Numbered from the stretch's first letter, positions 37,191 to 51,211 are shown. The stretch: 64,000 nt of DNA from Chrysomallon squamiferum (GCA_012295275.1 CM022676.1:1632510-1696509), one strand, 5' to 3'. Program-made: numbers and translations. Notes: a model not told the origin generated them from the sequence alone.

Positions 37191-38247
37191 ATATTAACAG
37201 TTAAGTATAAAGCATGTTTTGTTTATTTTGTTCAAAATGCTTACTACAAAAAAAACATCAGTTCAGTGACTTCATTTTTAGTTGTTATTTTTCATGTTGA
37301 TTTTTTCTTTAATTTTTCTACAAAATGAAGCATCATAAAGAGATAAGTCAACCATGAAAAGATAACTCCACATGATGTTTTGTTTATCAGTCACACAATT
37401 TTGGCTTTTTGAACTGGCAAAAATCTGAGTTCACTTTATGAAAAGATAGGATTTGGAATCTCACCAGAAACTAACTCCCTGACAACAAAGAGTCTCCAAA
37501 GGGAAGTAATTCTGACTGTGAGAATAAAGCAAGGGTCACAGCTGGATGTAACAAAAATGGAATGGTTCATTAGACTCACTAACAACTGTTTTCATGTTTT
37601 TCAAAACTGGGCTAGATGTCCTGACTTATAGTAGCAACGTTTACTCAAATAGTCAGTTAAACTTTTAAAAATAAAAATTATTTATGTAAGATTCTTGTAA
37701 ATAAATACACAGTAAACAGTATTAATATAAATTATAATAAATAAAATATCATTCTGTTCATGGAAAAGACTTAAAGGCTCTGGGTAGGCACAAAGTAGGA
37801 TGTCATATGGGATTAGTTTTCTCCTAGTTTCTCTTCTAACTAATTATGGTTTAGATCATTTTTATTTTAATCTCTTACTAAAAGTTTATCTAATAGTTTA
37901 TGTTAATATACAAAATAACAGAGTAAACATCTAAAAATAATCAAAAATTTATTTCATATCCATTTCATTTTTCTGATCAAAAGTAAAAATCCCTTTGGTA
38001 CTTTTTTTGAATCAAGTCACAAATGTAAAATTCAAAAAATTACTTTATTCCTAACAAAGGCAAACCTCAAAGAAAAGTGCAGACAAAGAAAATGAGGGGA
38101 AAGGGCTGTTTAGCCACACCCCACGTCACTGTTACTCAAACTGCCTTGAAGCATTCTGACAGGCTTCAAACAACCATCTTTAAAGTGATTATTATTTAAT
38201 TACTTTACAACTTGGTATCCTGCCATTACTGGTAATGTAAAAATAGT

Positions 38248-38600
38248 TATCAGTAACTTATTACTAGACACTGGCAGAGTTAAATATCGAGTAAGTTGGT
38301 ATTAGCCATTAGGAGAGTTATAAAGTTTAGTAATGTATTTGACATTAGAAGAATTAAAAAGTTTAGTAATTTGTTTTATTAGATAAATTAAAATGATCTG
38401 AAATGTATCACTAGACACTGGTAAAGTTCAGTAACTTGTTCCTGGACACTGGGACAATTAAATACTTCAGTAACTTGTTATTAGACAGCAGGTGAGTTAA
38501 ATACTTCAGTAACTTGTTATTAGACAGTAGGAGAGTTAAATACTTCAGTAACTTGTTGTTAGACAGTAGGAGAGTTAAATACTTCAGTAATTTAGATACA
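38248..38600. repeat. Degenerate 39-bp minisatellite
   Basis: The unit contains GAGTTAAATACTTCAGTAAC and TTGTTATTAGACAGTAGGA. The last three or four copies (about 38455-38600) are close to identical, while copies toward 38248 decay progressively. Confidence 0.75.
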
Positions 38601-38689
38601 AGTTCAGTAAGTCACTATTAGGCATGTTAAAAGAGTTCAGTTTTGCAGAAGATACTCTTTAGTTGTCTGCTCTGGTTTCACTGACAATA

Positions 38690-38900
38690 AATCACCACTA
38701 CTCTCTTGTCAAGAAGTCTACAATTTCAGACTCAAGTTCTGTGAGGCCTGGAATTTGAGGTCAAAGGAAAAAGGTCGGTTGTCCAGCCTCCTGCAAAGAC
38801 TGATAATTATGTATTAACGGCTACATGCCTCAAGCCCCAGTCCCCCTCCTTTCATTGTGTCTCCCCACCTGTTGGTTACTGCTTTGTGTTGAATACTGAA
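38690..38900. promoter_or_regulatory. GC-richer block, candidate conserved regulatory element
   Basis: This is one of the most GC-rich stretches between 22 and 43 kb. It contains AGGTCAAAGG (38758-38767) and a second AGGTC half-site shortly after (nuclear-receptor type), a TAATTATGTATTAA homeodomain-like stretch, and CACCTG (E-box). Confidence 0.3.
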
Positions 38901-39476
38901 ATCCAAGATGGAAGATTTTGCCATCAGTAGGTTATTTGTTACCTGTGTTAAACTTAAGAAAAGAATTTGGAAACCTTTGTCCAGTCAGACTGAAATGATT
39001 CATTAAAAAACAAAATAATTACAGTAGATCACAGACTTGTATTTCATCCTTTAATAAGAATTACTCCTTCATGTGTAGGTTCTTCACTGCTTTTATTAAT
39101 TAGCACTTTTTATATCATGTAAAATTACTATATATTTGGAACAAATTATGTTTCAACAAACATGGAAAAAAACTTTTACTAATAATTTTATATTTTGTTA
39201 CTTATTTGTTATATTTATTTTATATACATTTTTTTGTTTCACACTAAACCTGCTGTCCCATGAACAAAAAAAAAAAAATAAAATAAAATAAAAATAATAA
39301 TAACAGAACATTAAGCTTGAAAAAGAAGCTAAACTACAATAAAATTCTACAATGCATATATATACGTTTCTAAACTGCAACAATGGTTTAATTTTTCTTT
39401 TTCTTTTTTTTGTTGCTATTTTTATTTTATTTTTTATTTTTATTTTTTTTTTTTTTTATAAAACAACATGACTGTA

Positions 39477-39800
39477 CAATAATTAAAATATTTAATTACA
39501 TTTGCCATTGTCAATCAAATATGTTAAACACATTTAGAGTATTAGGTTTATATTATCCTTATTATTTTCATTAAATTTTTAAATATTATACATTAATTAA
39601 AACAATGATTAAAGTATTTAATTACATTTACTTTGTCTATCAGCTATATGAAGTATATTTTAAGTATTGTTTACTTTACCCTTAAATTTTCAATTAAATG
39701 TGCATTAAGGTAAACACAATAATTAAAATATTTAATTACATTTGCATTTGTATGTGAAACACATTTAAGTTCTAAGTTTACATTTTTCTTTGTAAATCAG
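39477..39800. repeat. Tandem repeat of about 114-126 bp, 2.5-3 copies
   Basis: The phrase CAATAATTAAAATATTTAAT and its variant start at 39477, 39603 and 39717. Each is followed by TACATTTGC(C/A)TTTGT-like sequence and an ATGTTAAACACATTTA-type phrase. Confidence 0.65.
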
Positions 39801-42039
39801 TTATGAGAAGAACAATGTCAACACAAATAAATCTGAGTGGGTTTCTACTCCAGTGATATTTATAAACATCTGTGTAACACAGCTTGGTATCAATGTAAAC
39901 TATCTGCAAGCCTGTCACTAAAATGTCATTTAGGAAACAGGAGTCAAGTCCATTATAACATTCTTACTGCCAGTCAGCTTTTTACAGCAGTTTGCAGGCA
40001 AAACCTTTTGTTCTGCGGACTTCATAAACAACATGAAACTGTGAAACTATAGCAAAGAGCTTGTGAAATTCAAGTCACTTTACACTGGGCTTGTGATAAT
40101 GGACTACAAGCAAGCATGTCAAAACAATTGTTCATCGTCATCAGGTGTGTGAAATACAGACAAACATAGAGTCCTTTTTCTCACGAAATGTGCATAATTT
40201 CTAAATGGATTTATTGCATGTAAGAAGTCATAACACCCACAAAAACCAGAATCCTGTTGCACAGTTTTGTAAAGAGTGGTAAATAATAATGTTCTTAAAC
40301 ATATTCTGTTCACTACTTGACATTACATTTTTACTTATAATAAAAAAATTCTAAGTAGATAACAAAGTTTTCCAGCAGAAAGAAGTTTTTTTTTTTACAT
40401 AATAATTTATTTCTGTTTGACAGCAGATTTCTATTACAATAAAAAAATACCTGAATTATGTTTACTAGCAGAAAACAGTCTAATTTTTAAATATTAGTTG
40501 ATCTCTTGTTTATTATTATTTATTATTATTTATAAATGAAAATCCATCTAGTGTAAATAAAAATGTTTGATAGGTTGTTTAACATTTAAAAAAACATTAA
40601 CATATTAATTTATCAGCTCACTACAAGTAATGAAATATATCTACACTAATTATTAATTCTTGAACTGTCTGCTAAAGAAAAAATTGAATATTATTTGGTT
40701 AGTATTTATAATTTAATTCTGTCTAGACTTAATATTAATTTTGATTAATAAAATTTAAACTTTTTTAATATCAAACAATTTATTTATAATAAAGCATCAA
40801 CAATTTATAAGGAAAACAAATATTTTTCAAAAACATCTAGTGAAAAGGTTTATTAGAAAGTATATTGTTTTGTAAAGAAAAATAAAAGAACAACCCCAAA
40901 AAAACAAAAACAAAAATAAATATACAAAAACCAAAAAAAGTTTAAAAAAATAAAATAACAAAAAACAAAATTAAAAATAAAAGAAGAAAAAGGAGAAGTT
41001 ATATTTTTGCAACTCTTAAAAAAGAAAATATGCAAACATATAACAAATATTAATATTTTACAAGTTTAAAAAAAAAAGGTTGAAAGCAAAAATATATTTC
41101 ATTTTAATACTAGTTTTCATTTTTTTTGTTATATAAATAAATTATTCATAAATAATGTTATCTTTGAATTATAAAAAATTGTTTTGTTGAAAAATGTAAC
41201 AAAAAAAAATAAATATATATAGCCTATAAACATTTTATTTCTTAGAAAATGTTTTTGTGAAAATTTACCTTGTTTATACATTTCAAAACAGATTTCTTAG
41301 AAGAAAAAGATATTAATGTAGAAATCATTGCAGAATACTGTTTCTGTTTTCATATATTTTCAGATTATTGTATTTATGTATATTTAAACAGAGTTAAATT
41401 TAAAAAAAATTAGTTTCTTATTTTTTGCTAATTTTATTTATCAAATATAAAAGCATTTTCAGAATTATGTTTTTAATCTTAAATTGTTGTTTTGTTATTA
41501 ACAGGAACAAGAACAATAAATAAAATAAATAAATAATTTCTTACTCATTTACTCTAATATTATTATTATTTGAATAATTACAATTTATTGTTTGTAAAAT
41601 TAATTATTATTGTTCTCTGGAGATAGCAGTTATTATATTTTGTAGTTAATATTTTCATACATGTTCATTATTTTTAGTAACTTTTATACATTGCTTTTAA
41701 CTAAAATATATTGTTAATTCCTTCAAACTTTCCTTGTGTTCAACAATTTGACTTTTATATATATATATAATTTTTATTCTTTAAAGTTTAATAAACAAAC
41801 AAACAAATAATTAGAAATAAATAAATAGTAGTAATCACAAATATAATTTTTAAAAATTACCTTTGTATTTTAGAGTGCAGTTACGTCATCTTTCTTTTTG
41901 CTTTTGTGTCTTATAAAAAGTGCTTTTTTTTTTTTTTTCTTCTTTTGATTAGTTAATTTATTTATTTATTATATACTTTTTTTTTTGATGTTTTGTTTTA
42001 TTTATTAATTTTGTTTTACTTTGTTATATATTTATTTAT

Positions 42040-42103
42040 GTTTCTTTTATTATTATTATTTTTGTGTTGTTTTTTTATTTTTTTTTTTATTTATTACTTT
42101 ATT

Positions 42104-42136
<33 letters not shown>

Positions 42137-42145
42137 TTTTTTTTT
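42040..42145. repeat. ATT/TTTA and poly(T) tract
   Basis: ATT repeats, TTTA repeats, (ATT)about 9 and a T run, all T-rich on the plus strand. It lies just downstream (in minus orientation) of the proposed 5'UTR donor. Confidence 0.9.
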
Positions 42146-42463
42146 TTATTAAAAATCAATTTAATTAAATTCTTTTCTTACTGTAAACAAAACTTTGACA
42201 AGTATTTCATTAAATAAGTTCTGAATTAAATTCACTGTGTCAAAAATATTATGTAACAAAAATTTACAATTTAAATATAACTCAGCCCTCACATTGTTTA
42301 AAACCTTCAACAATATATTCAGTGAACTGTCAAACTATTTCAATCCCAACCTTAACCTCACTGAAAAACAAGCTCACTCTAGGAACTGATATAAAAATCA
42401 CACCAAGTAACCTCATAAATGGACAGTGGTCATTCATTTTTAATTACATCAGTCTACACTTAC

Positions 42464-43560
42464 CCTGAGGAAGAGATGGACCAGACTAGTGTCCAGTGGT
42501 GTCCAGTCAAGTGATAAACCAGCCAGCTTTCTTCTTCACAACATGCAATTAGTATCCAAACAGGAGTTTGTACACAAACTGGTAAAATGATCAGAACTGA
42601 TGTATAGGGAAAGAAATAGTGGCTTATTTATGTATTTATCTCTATAATAACTAGTTCTGATGAGAACACAACATTTGCTACTGTAGATCAAAACACAAGA
42701 AATATACAGAATTTGTTTCAACTCCTCACATTCCTCATAAAGGGCAAACAGATGTGATTCTCTCTTTGTTTTTCAATCACACAACAACAAACCAGTAAAC
42801 ATGGCCACTTCTAACAGAAACTAATAAAAAAACTTCTCCTGTGATGTTAAAACATGGGTCAGTCACAAAGAGTTTACTGACTGCTCACACTAGTTAAATA
42901 ATATTTACATCTGTGTCTCACTGTCAGGATTGTGAGTTATAAAAAAGTGTAAAGAAACTCTCAGAGTCAGTGAATCACTTGGTGTATCGTGTAACAAAAT
43001 GAATGTTAATCATTCCTCCTGTGATTTTACTGAGAACAGATATCAGAGTTGCCTGTAAAGAATCATTTCCTCTTGCTTGTAGTAAAATTCCAGTCTCTTT
43101 CCACTGATGACACTGACACACTAAGTTAGTTCTACATTGGTACAGATCACTCAGATGTCCAGAGTTGCTGATCATTCAGAAAAGCTGTATTACTAAACTG
43201 AACACAACTAAAACTGATAATAATAAGTCTCTACAAATAGAGGAGCTTCTACTAAGTCTGCCAGCCCTGTATATACAGAAACATTCTGTTCAAGTCGTGT
43301 TTTGAAATACTCAGTGAAAGAACTTAGATGTTTACTGAGAGAACTCGGATACATTCACTGAAAGATATAACACAGATTATTCCTGTTGCTACGAGAGACC
43401 ACGGCTCACTGTCCTCTCAGCTTCAGCTCGGGGAAGCTTCTGCAGTACTCGCCACTCTCTCGCTCATCCTACTGGCTACTTCTCGCTCCACTGACTCGGA
43501 AACTCTCTGCCAGGTCAATAGAACACGTGTGTTTTTTACCACAACGGGTGTTAATAGGCT
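42464..43560 (-). promoter_or_regulatory. Candidate promoter and 5' non-coding exon of the CDON/BOC-like gene
   Basis: About ten CpG dinucleotides fall within 43346-43550, whereas most lines of this window have none or one. The same block is visibly GC-richer, with CTCGG, CTCGC and CACGTG motifs. On the minus strand it is followed by a perfect GTAAGT donor at 42463. This fits an unmethylated start region leading into a non-coding first exon. No clear TATA box was found. The exact start cannot be fixed; short open frames here (for example 43175-42975 minus, 43328-43579 plus) are not convincing proteins. An alternative first exon near 49.2 kb is possible. Confidence 0.4.
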
Positions 43561-43706
43561 GATGGCTTGCCACAGTTAAACACAACTCCTCTCTCCAGGT
43601 AGGGACATCACTGAGATCTTGTTTCGAAAAAATTTCTTTGTGTCCTCACTAGCTCAGATTATCCTCGTCAGATTTTTCTAACTTGGTTCATTTTATTTTC
43701 TTCAAC

Positions 43707-43723
43707 TTTTTTTTTTTTTTTTT
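43707..43723. repeat. Poly(T) run
   Basis: 17 or more T residues (a poly(A) run on the minus strand) on the right side of the CpG-enriched block. Confidence 0.9.
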
Positions 43724-46700
43724 GTTGTAAGGTTGGGAAAGTACAGGAAGAATTAAGTCAAGCGTATATCATGTAACATCACACAAACAACCCCATCAGC
43801 GACTTTACACCTCCAACAACAACGTCACAATATACACCCACTACTGTCAGATTTTTAACTGGTGATAACTTCATAGTACTTTTATATAATGTGAAGAACT
43901 TTATAAATCTTATTTAGCCTATTATTTTATACATGACAATTTTACACACACACACAGTTATTATAAAATAATTATAAAAAGTTAATATTAACAATTATTT
44001 AACAGTTAAGTTTATAAACATGTATGTAACATTCTCAAACTTATTGTTTTTAGATATATACATTACTGCAGAACTATTTCATTCGTAACTGTAAAATGTA
44101 TTTTAAACACAAAACTTAATTTGTCATTTATAAAATTTGATTTATACTTAAACATTAACTTATAAAACTTTATATCAGCATTATGAAGATAACACCCATT
44201 CATAATTTTTGCATTATTATAGTTTTAATTATAATTATAATAATAATAATTATTATTATTTAATTTCTTGTAATAAAAAATAATTTATTTTCTTCACCAA
44301 TTTTATTAAAAAAAACATTAAAAAAATGTTTTTATCACTTTAAAAATAAACCAAAACTATTTTTACTTCTAATTTTTTTTCTGTCTCTCTCTTTTTCTAT
44401 TTAAGCCATTGCTCCCAGTCATTTCACACTTTTTAAATAGTTTTTATGTGTATCAAAAATATTTCTCCAGGCAAAGATTTCTATCAGCATTATTGCTGAC
44501 AATTCTATTTTACAGTCCATAAACCAACACATTATAAACCTAAAATATTAACATTTAACTGTAGATAATAATATATACAGAAGAAAAATCACAATAAATG
44601 TCACTGTAGACGTTATATGTTTACAGTAATTCTAGCTTTTTAACTTATAAAAATTATGACACAGATTTTCTGTTTGTGCATACATTCTCTTTATGGAATA
44701 ATATTTTACATAAACATGATCTCTTTGTTAGCAACAATAACAGCAAACTGTAGCTCAAAACTACCCACACAACTACAATATGGAATACTGAACCATTCCA
44801 AAAAATAAAGAATAAAATAATAATAACAAGAATAAAAATTAATAAATTTCCAAAGATTTACCCATAATCTAAAGATTGTTAAATAACAACAGCAGTAATT
44901 GTAGTTGTGATCAGTTTTATTATTACAGTTAGTTGATGTTATTTCTAATGTTGTTATACTACTTTTATTATTATTATTATTCATTTTTTGCCTGCATATA
45001 TATTTTATTCATACATTAAATCAGTTCAATCTGTTTTGTTCTAAAAGAAAATCTGGCTTATAAATATTTTAAAATATTTAAACTGCATTATTTGAATTTC
45101 TTAACTTTATTAATATTTCTCTCTTTTTTAAATTGTTTATGTTTTTATCAGTTTGCATTAAAGAGAAATAAATATAATCCTCATATTAAATTCAGAAAAA
45201 AAGAAAGAAAAGAAAATGACAACGAAAGTATTTAAAAACAATATTACCAGTTTCACCTGCAAGTAGATGTGTACATTAGTGTAGGCTTGCACATTAGAGT
45301 GTCAGTAAAGACTTCTGTTTTAAACATTTATGTCATTAACTGATTATTTACTTTTTAAGTAGCACTCAACAGTCAGATAAGATTTCTTTTTAAGTACTTG
45401 CTCTTTTTTCTTACATAAATTTACATTCATTCACTTGATTATTGGTCAATAAAGACTTTTTTAAGCAAATGAGAAAGCATTCATGAATGCTTTATTTCTT
45501 TCTTTATTTCTTTATTTATTTACTTATTTAACTAAAATGACAATATTTTCAAAAACATTTCTAATCTTTATGCAAGAGAGAGAGAGAGAGAGATTTTATT
45601 AATCAATTTATTTAATTTACTTTAATTAACTAAAATGAAGGAAATATTAAAACAATTTTAATCATCAAATATAAGGCAACATTGTACAAAGATCAAGACA
45701 TAGTGAAGTATAAAATTTAAAGTATTTTTACTAGGTTTTTTTTTATTAGCAGGAAAAAAATAATCTTTCTTATTTCTATCTTCCTATCAACTAGAACACA
45801 AATATCATATGGTTAGAACATGGCTAGAACAGGAAACACAGAGACTAGCAGAATTTTTATAAGGTTCAATATTTCATCATTAAAAGATTATCAACAATTA
45901 ATATTTTTTATTCAGTATGCAATAACAGTAACAGAAAATACTTTGATTCAAGTGCTGGCAGGACTGAAGACATTGTTTGTGGAATATAAAAGGAGTTGTG
46001 TATGCAGATCATGATGCTGAACACTACAGACAGGGAAATCATAAGAAGGAAACAGAATTGATTGTAACAGTGTTTCATGACTGCTCATAATAACATCATA
46101 TGTCTGTAAACAGCAGTCTCATTTGTGAAACATATTTATTAAAAACAAGACATACTATCTTTATTTTACAGTTACCTGTCTTAACATAGCATATTGTATA
46201 AAATAAAGCAGTAAAAATTATTTTATAAATGTCTGGTTAGTAAAGCCTTAACCCTTTCTACCATCTTGATATATCTACTAAATTTAAAATGGTATGATGT
46301 CATGTTAAGTAAATACTTTTTTTAAATAATGTTACATGACACTATTTGCAATCATAAACAAATCTCATTTAAAAATAAAACTATAAACTGTTCTCATTTT
46401 GCAGTTCTGTGTGTTAACACATGTGACAGTGTTAATGTACTATTCAAGAATATATTATGTCAAATGTATAAATAATACTATCCTAACCTTCTTAGTAACA
46501 TCTTTACAAACAAATTATTTGAGAAACCACTCATTTTTTAATGTTTGCTCTGATGGCTATTTTCAGTTCATAATTTTTATGCCACTATTGTTTGTACAAT
46601 TAAGATATGACAACATCATAATTGAAATCTAAAAGCAATTTTGTAACTATATTTATTCCCTTAATTTAAAACATCAAAGTTCGTTAGAACTGTGTATCAG

Positions 46701-46751
46701 TCAATACTGCCTGCAGTCCACAACATTCCTGTCTTCGACTAAACTAAGTTC

Positions 46752-46752
<1 letters not shown>

Positions 46753-46802
<50 letters not shown>
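46753..46802. repeat. (GT)n microsatellite, about 24 copies
   Basis: Near-perfect run with flanking CTGT/TTGT variants. Confidence 0.97.
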
Positions 46803-46803
<1 letters not shown>

Positions 46804-48299
46804 TGTGTCCATGTTTGTGTCCTCAAAAATAAACTATATACACCTTCCTAAAATAGTAAACTAACAAACAATAGAAAAAATTAATTTCCCTTACTATTAA
46901 CATAATGACAGCACTCTGTATGAAATACTGGATGTGTACTTGCTGTCTTTCCGAAATCTAGATCCACCCCTTCAGTCCTGTAGTCTTTATCCTGGTAAAC
47001 AGTGTAGTTGAAATATTTAAAAAATATAAACTTATATCTTGATACTCTGTAATGGATATCATGCCGTAGGAAAACAAGCACTATAGTTTATAGATAAAAT
47101 AAACCCTTTATTATCATGCTTAACCAAGTTATAAGTAAGTAATTAATAATATAAATGATGGAGAAAGTAAATAACAATGAAATAAATGATGGAGTATGTA
47201 AATGATTAAAGAAATGAATGAGAAAGTAGGTGAATAAATAAATGAATGTGAAATAAATTAATGTTTAACATTTTTTAGCATTCTGTGACAAACCAGTGTA
47301 TTCTGAGATAATAAACACTTTATTATGATGCTAACGTCAAATCTTTTTTGAAAATATGCCACCTGATAAATTTTTTTATCTCATGAATTTTTTATAAATT
47401 ATTTTATAAACAATTTTTTTTTTTTTTTTTAAAAATTCATAAAGAGGTAACTAGTACATAATAAAGATGTGAGTAACATTTTAATTTAAATGATGTGACA
47501 GTGTTAATGTGCCCCAGGCTGTATCCTGTCAATCATGAGTCATGAACAAAATAAATAAAGTGAACATTTTTACCTGCAGTCTAATAAGTCTGCCATTTTC
47601 TACATGTATTTAAAAAAATAAACATGTATAATTACTTCTAATGTCAATAGCAGTGAATGAATTCATATGAATAGAAGAAATAGTTCATTTAAAGAGACTT
47701 TTTTAATCTATAATTTACATAAATTTTGTATTGTTAATAACAGTCAAGCTGTATTATATTTAACCTCTGCTGACCAATGACTCAGCCATTCATAACAATA
47801 AAAAGAAAACCAAATGTTCAACTTTTCATACTTTTCATAACATGAAGGTGTGCTTTAATTTAACTAGGTTTTTTCCGTAAAAAGCTATGCATCTATCCAA
47901 CACACACTCACACACAAACACACACTTTCTATTTCATATCTGTTTTTAATATATTTTTTAAATTTATTTAATCTGTCACAAAATAAAGTCTAAAAACATT
48001 ATATTTGAAAAACGATGAATATGAGAAATACCATTATGTTAAATTAAAGCTGAGAATCATAACTAGATTTAAATATTTCTTTGCCAGTGGCAATCTATGC
48101 AGTCTAAAATAAAATGAATATAACATTTAAAACAAATTTAGTATAGAGAATTAAATGTCTTACCTTATACTTTTGAGTTGGAGTGCTTAGAAATATAAAT
48201 CTGAAAGAATAAAAAATAAAACCCATTGAGTATTTTTCATAGAGGTATAACATAGCTTTTAACTTCCAACATGTTAGACAGAAAATACTTCTGTTCATG

Positions 48300-48760
48300 A
48301 ATCTTATATCTATTCCATATCAGAACATTGTATATCTCATATCAGAACACTGTATGTGTTTCATACATGAACCAAAATTATCACTTGTGTCTGAAAACCT
48401 TATCAGTTTCATATCAGCAGATTATATGTCTAATTTCTTAACACTTATGTCTCATATCAGGATGACTGTATAATATCAGAATCCTCTATGTCTGATACTG
48501 GAAAACTGTATGACTCTTATCAGAACATCTCTAGTATCAAACTTGTCTGGGCTCACATCAGTTCACTGAATATTTCCTATCAGACAAACTGTGTGCGTCT
48601 CATATCAATATTTTACACAAGAGCTGATGTTGTAACTGTTTCATATCTAAGTCAAACTGTATCTTTTTTATATCATAACCAACAGGGTATCTGAGTCAAG
48701 ATCGTCTCAAAACAGAATGTTTATCTTTCTAATAAATGAGTATCTGTGTCCTGTCAGTCA
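48300..48760. repeat. Degenerate tandem repeat around CATATCAGAACACTGTATG
   Basis: TATCAG(A/T) followed by AC-GTAT-T-T-CT-type sequence recurs more than ten times at roughly 25-40 bp intervals, with heavy divergence. Confidence 0.55.
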
Positions 48761-49184
48761 AGTTGTATCATGTTTTTATTAAAATAAAAAATGTGCCTAA
48801 TATTAGAATCAGCAATGTATCAGAAACTTTATTTGAATAAATTCAATTCATATCAAGTCATAATTGTATCTGATTCTATAAGTATCTCTGTGTCAGTCAA
48901 TATTTTATTTTTGTTGTCTGACACAAAACATTAAAAAGTCAAACAAGTGCTTTTATATTGCCAATCCAGTTGAATATAACAGCTAGATTTTATCAAAATT
49001 ACTTTTGATAAAAAGAAATTAAATATGAAAAGTGATACAAAACCAGGTGTAGTTACTTTCAGCTATGTATAAACTCAGGTATGTTAAATTAATAAGTAAA
49101 TGACATAAAGTAACCCTCTTCAGTGAAAGCCACTGATATATCTTTGATATTTATTTCACAATTATTTCACAATAGATTCCACTA

Positions 49185-49480
49185 CTTACGTCTTCCAGGC
49201 AGCAAACAGCTAATCTAAACTCAAACAATGAATATCCTGCTTTCTGCACACATTTGTAAGAGCAGTTGAAAAGAGAAGATAATTAAAAGCAGTCAGCTGA
49301 AGACATTTCTGTATGAGCTAACTTGTCAAAGAAGGGTCTCACAGTACAGTAATAAAACTCTCCAATACAGCTATGTTATTCATGTCACTATTAATTACAT
49401 GCGAGATGGCCCAACCATTTCTTGCGTTAGCTTAGTGCATTCTCTTGTCCAACATACTCCTTATAATTGACTTTTTCACA
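49185..49480. promoter_or_regulatory. GC-richer non-repetitive block with a perfect minus-strand GTAAGT donor
   Basis: On the minus strand it ends GGAAGAC|GTAAGTAGT (49190/49189) and contains a few CpGs and TAATTACATGCGAGATGG. It could be an alternative first exon or an enhancer. Confidence 0.25.
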
Positions 49481-50009
49481 AGTATGTACATGGAACACAT
49501 ACCTACATACATATATAGATAATACACTTACAAAGAGATGCACATAAGGACGCATGCACACACACATAATAATAATATTCATTTTTTTTAATTTACATTA
49601 ATAATAATTAGGAAAAAAGAAATTAATGAATATGATTTCAGTTGAAATTTTATGATAATTATTTTACTTGTCACTTATCTTTGCTCTTTTTCCCTTTTAT
49701 GATGTATAAAAATACAAATATGTTTTATTTTTTTGATATATAAATATTTATCTTTCATTAAAGCCATTAGTACTGTTAAAAAAAAATATTATTTTAAAAA
49801 TGTTTTTTAATAGAATGCATCACTTTTTTAGTTACCAATATTAAGTTGTTCATAATTTTTTTTTTATCTTGAACAAATGAAGATACTTAAAACATGAGTA
49901 GATGCAGGCACTGGTACATGACTGCATTTTGTTTATTTAAATTAATATGTTTGTTAATAATGATTTTGTTATTAATTTTTAATTAAATTTGGCTCAAACA
50001 CATACACAC

Positions 50010-50011
<2 letters not shown>

Positions 50012-50054
<43 letters not shown>

Positions 50055-50080
50055 TGTATGTGATTACCATTATCCATGTA

Positions 50081-50106
<26 letters not shown>
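50012..50106. repeat. (AT)n and (CA)n microsatellites
   Basis: (AT)about 18 at 50012-50049 and (CA)about 12 at 50083-50106. Confidence 0.95.
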
Positions 50107-50111
<5 letters not shown>

Positions 50112-51211
50112 GATAAAATCAAGCACAAATGCTCAGTATTAAGCTGATTTTATGCTAAAACAAGATACGATAAAAATATTTAAAATAAACATATGTTGTC
50201 AAAAAGGCAAAATAAAATAATAATCATGATTATGATAAAAATAAAGATAATGATAATCACCATAACAATGATTAGGATAATAACAATAATTTTATTATAT
50301 ATGTAAAGATAATATGATATAACAAATAAAAGATAATATGAGTAACTTTGGAATTAGATTCTGAAGATAATTATGCAATAAACAATCAGTCAACATATAT
50401 AACAGTCATGCAAGAAGAAATGGGAACTAGTTACGTCAGACATTTTTGTATATTAATAAGCAGAGACAGAGGAAACAACAGATGGTCTAATTGAGACTCA
50501 GCTTGGCAGTTAGCACTGAACCTGTATAAAACCTGGTAAACTAGCAACTTCATAAAGCACCAATAATCTACTTTAGACCAGTAAATCAACAGGCCCGGAA
50601 ACTGCAGGAGAATTCTAATTAACTCAAGCATCTTGAAAGAAAACAAGTGCACATGTATGTTACACATTTATCTCCAACTACAGAGTTGTCTCCCTTGATT
50701 AGTTTATGGCAATATTAAAATAATTTATAATATATGTTTTTGAAGTGTTAAACATTATTTGAATAAATTATTGAATAAATTATTTAGTAAAGAAGAAATG
50801 TTTTATTTATGGAAACAAATCTCAGATTTACAATATGTAGTTTTATACATTATTTTGGTTAAGAATCACAGAAATAACAAGACTGAAAACTGATTGCTAG
50901 TAATGAGAAAACAGCTAGAAACACTGAAGAAGTCTGATTTAGCAGACTTTACCAGAAACAAAGAAACAGGACAAAGACAAAGGGAAATAAAGAAAGCGTT
51001 TTCCGATAAGGTTTTGGTTATATCATATTTTGTATGACATCATCAACCTGGCATAAAACTCAGCTATTTTTTCAGATGAATTCGATGTTTTTCTTGCACT
51101 CCTTTTACTGACTGCATCCTGTTGCACAGTGGATTCATTATGCTGAAATAACCAATGCATATAACAAGAAGAATCTGAAAAATCCATTGTTCCACCCTTC
51201 TCAAATGTTGT

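Larger units (their letters stand above)
22319..42463 (-). other. Putative 5'UTR intron of the CDON/BOC-like gene
   Basis: The 3' boundary is the acceptor at 22319. The proposed 5' boundary is a consensus donor, CAGG|GTAAGTGTAG, at 42463, downstream of a CpG-enriched block. The span of about 20 kb has no recognisable coding sequence. It holds microsatellites, a 681-bp TA-flanked inverted-repeat element, degenerate tandem arrays (30490-30730, 33175-33490, 36730-37190, 38248-38600, 39477-39800), a long pyrimidine tract (31166-31340) and some GC-richer blocks. The 5' boundary needs transcript evidence. Confidence 0.35.

Noticed and set aside
43328-43579. 83-residue plus-strand frame over the CpG-enriched block
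   Set aside because: More likely a by-product of the higher GC content; no domain, and the splice evidence favours a minus-strand leader.
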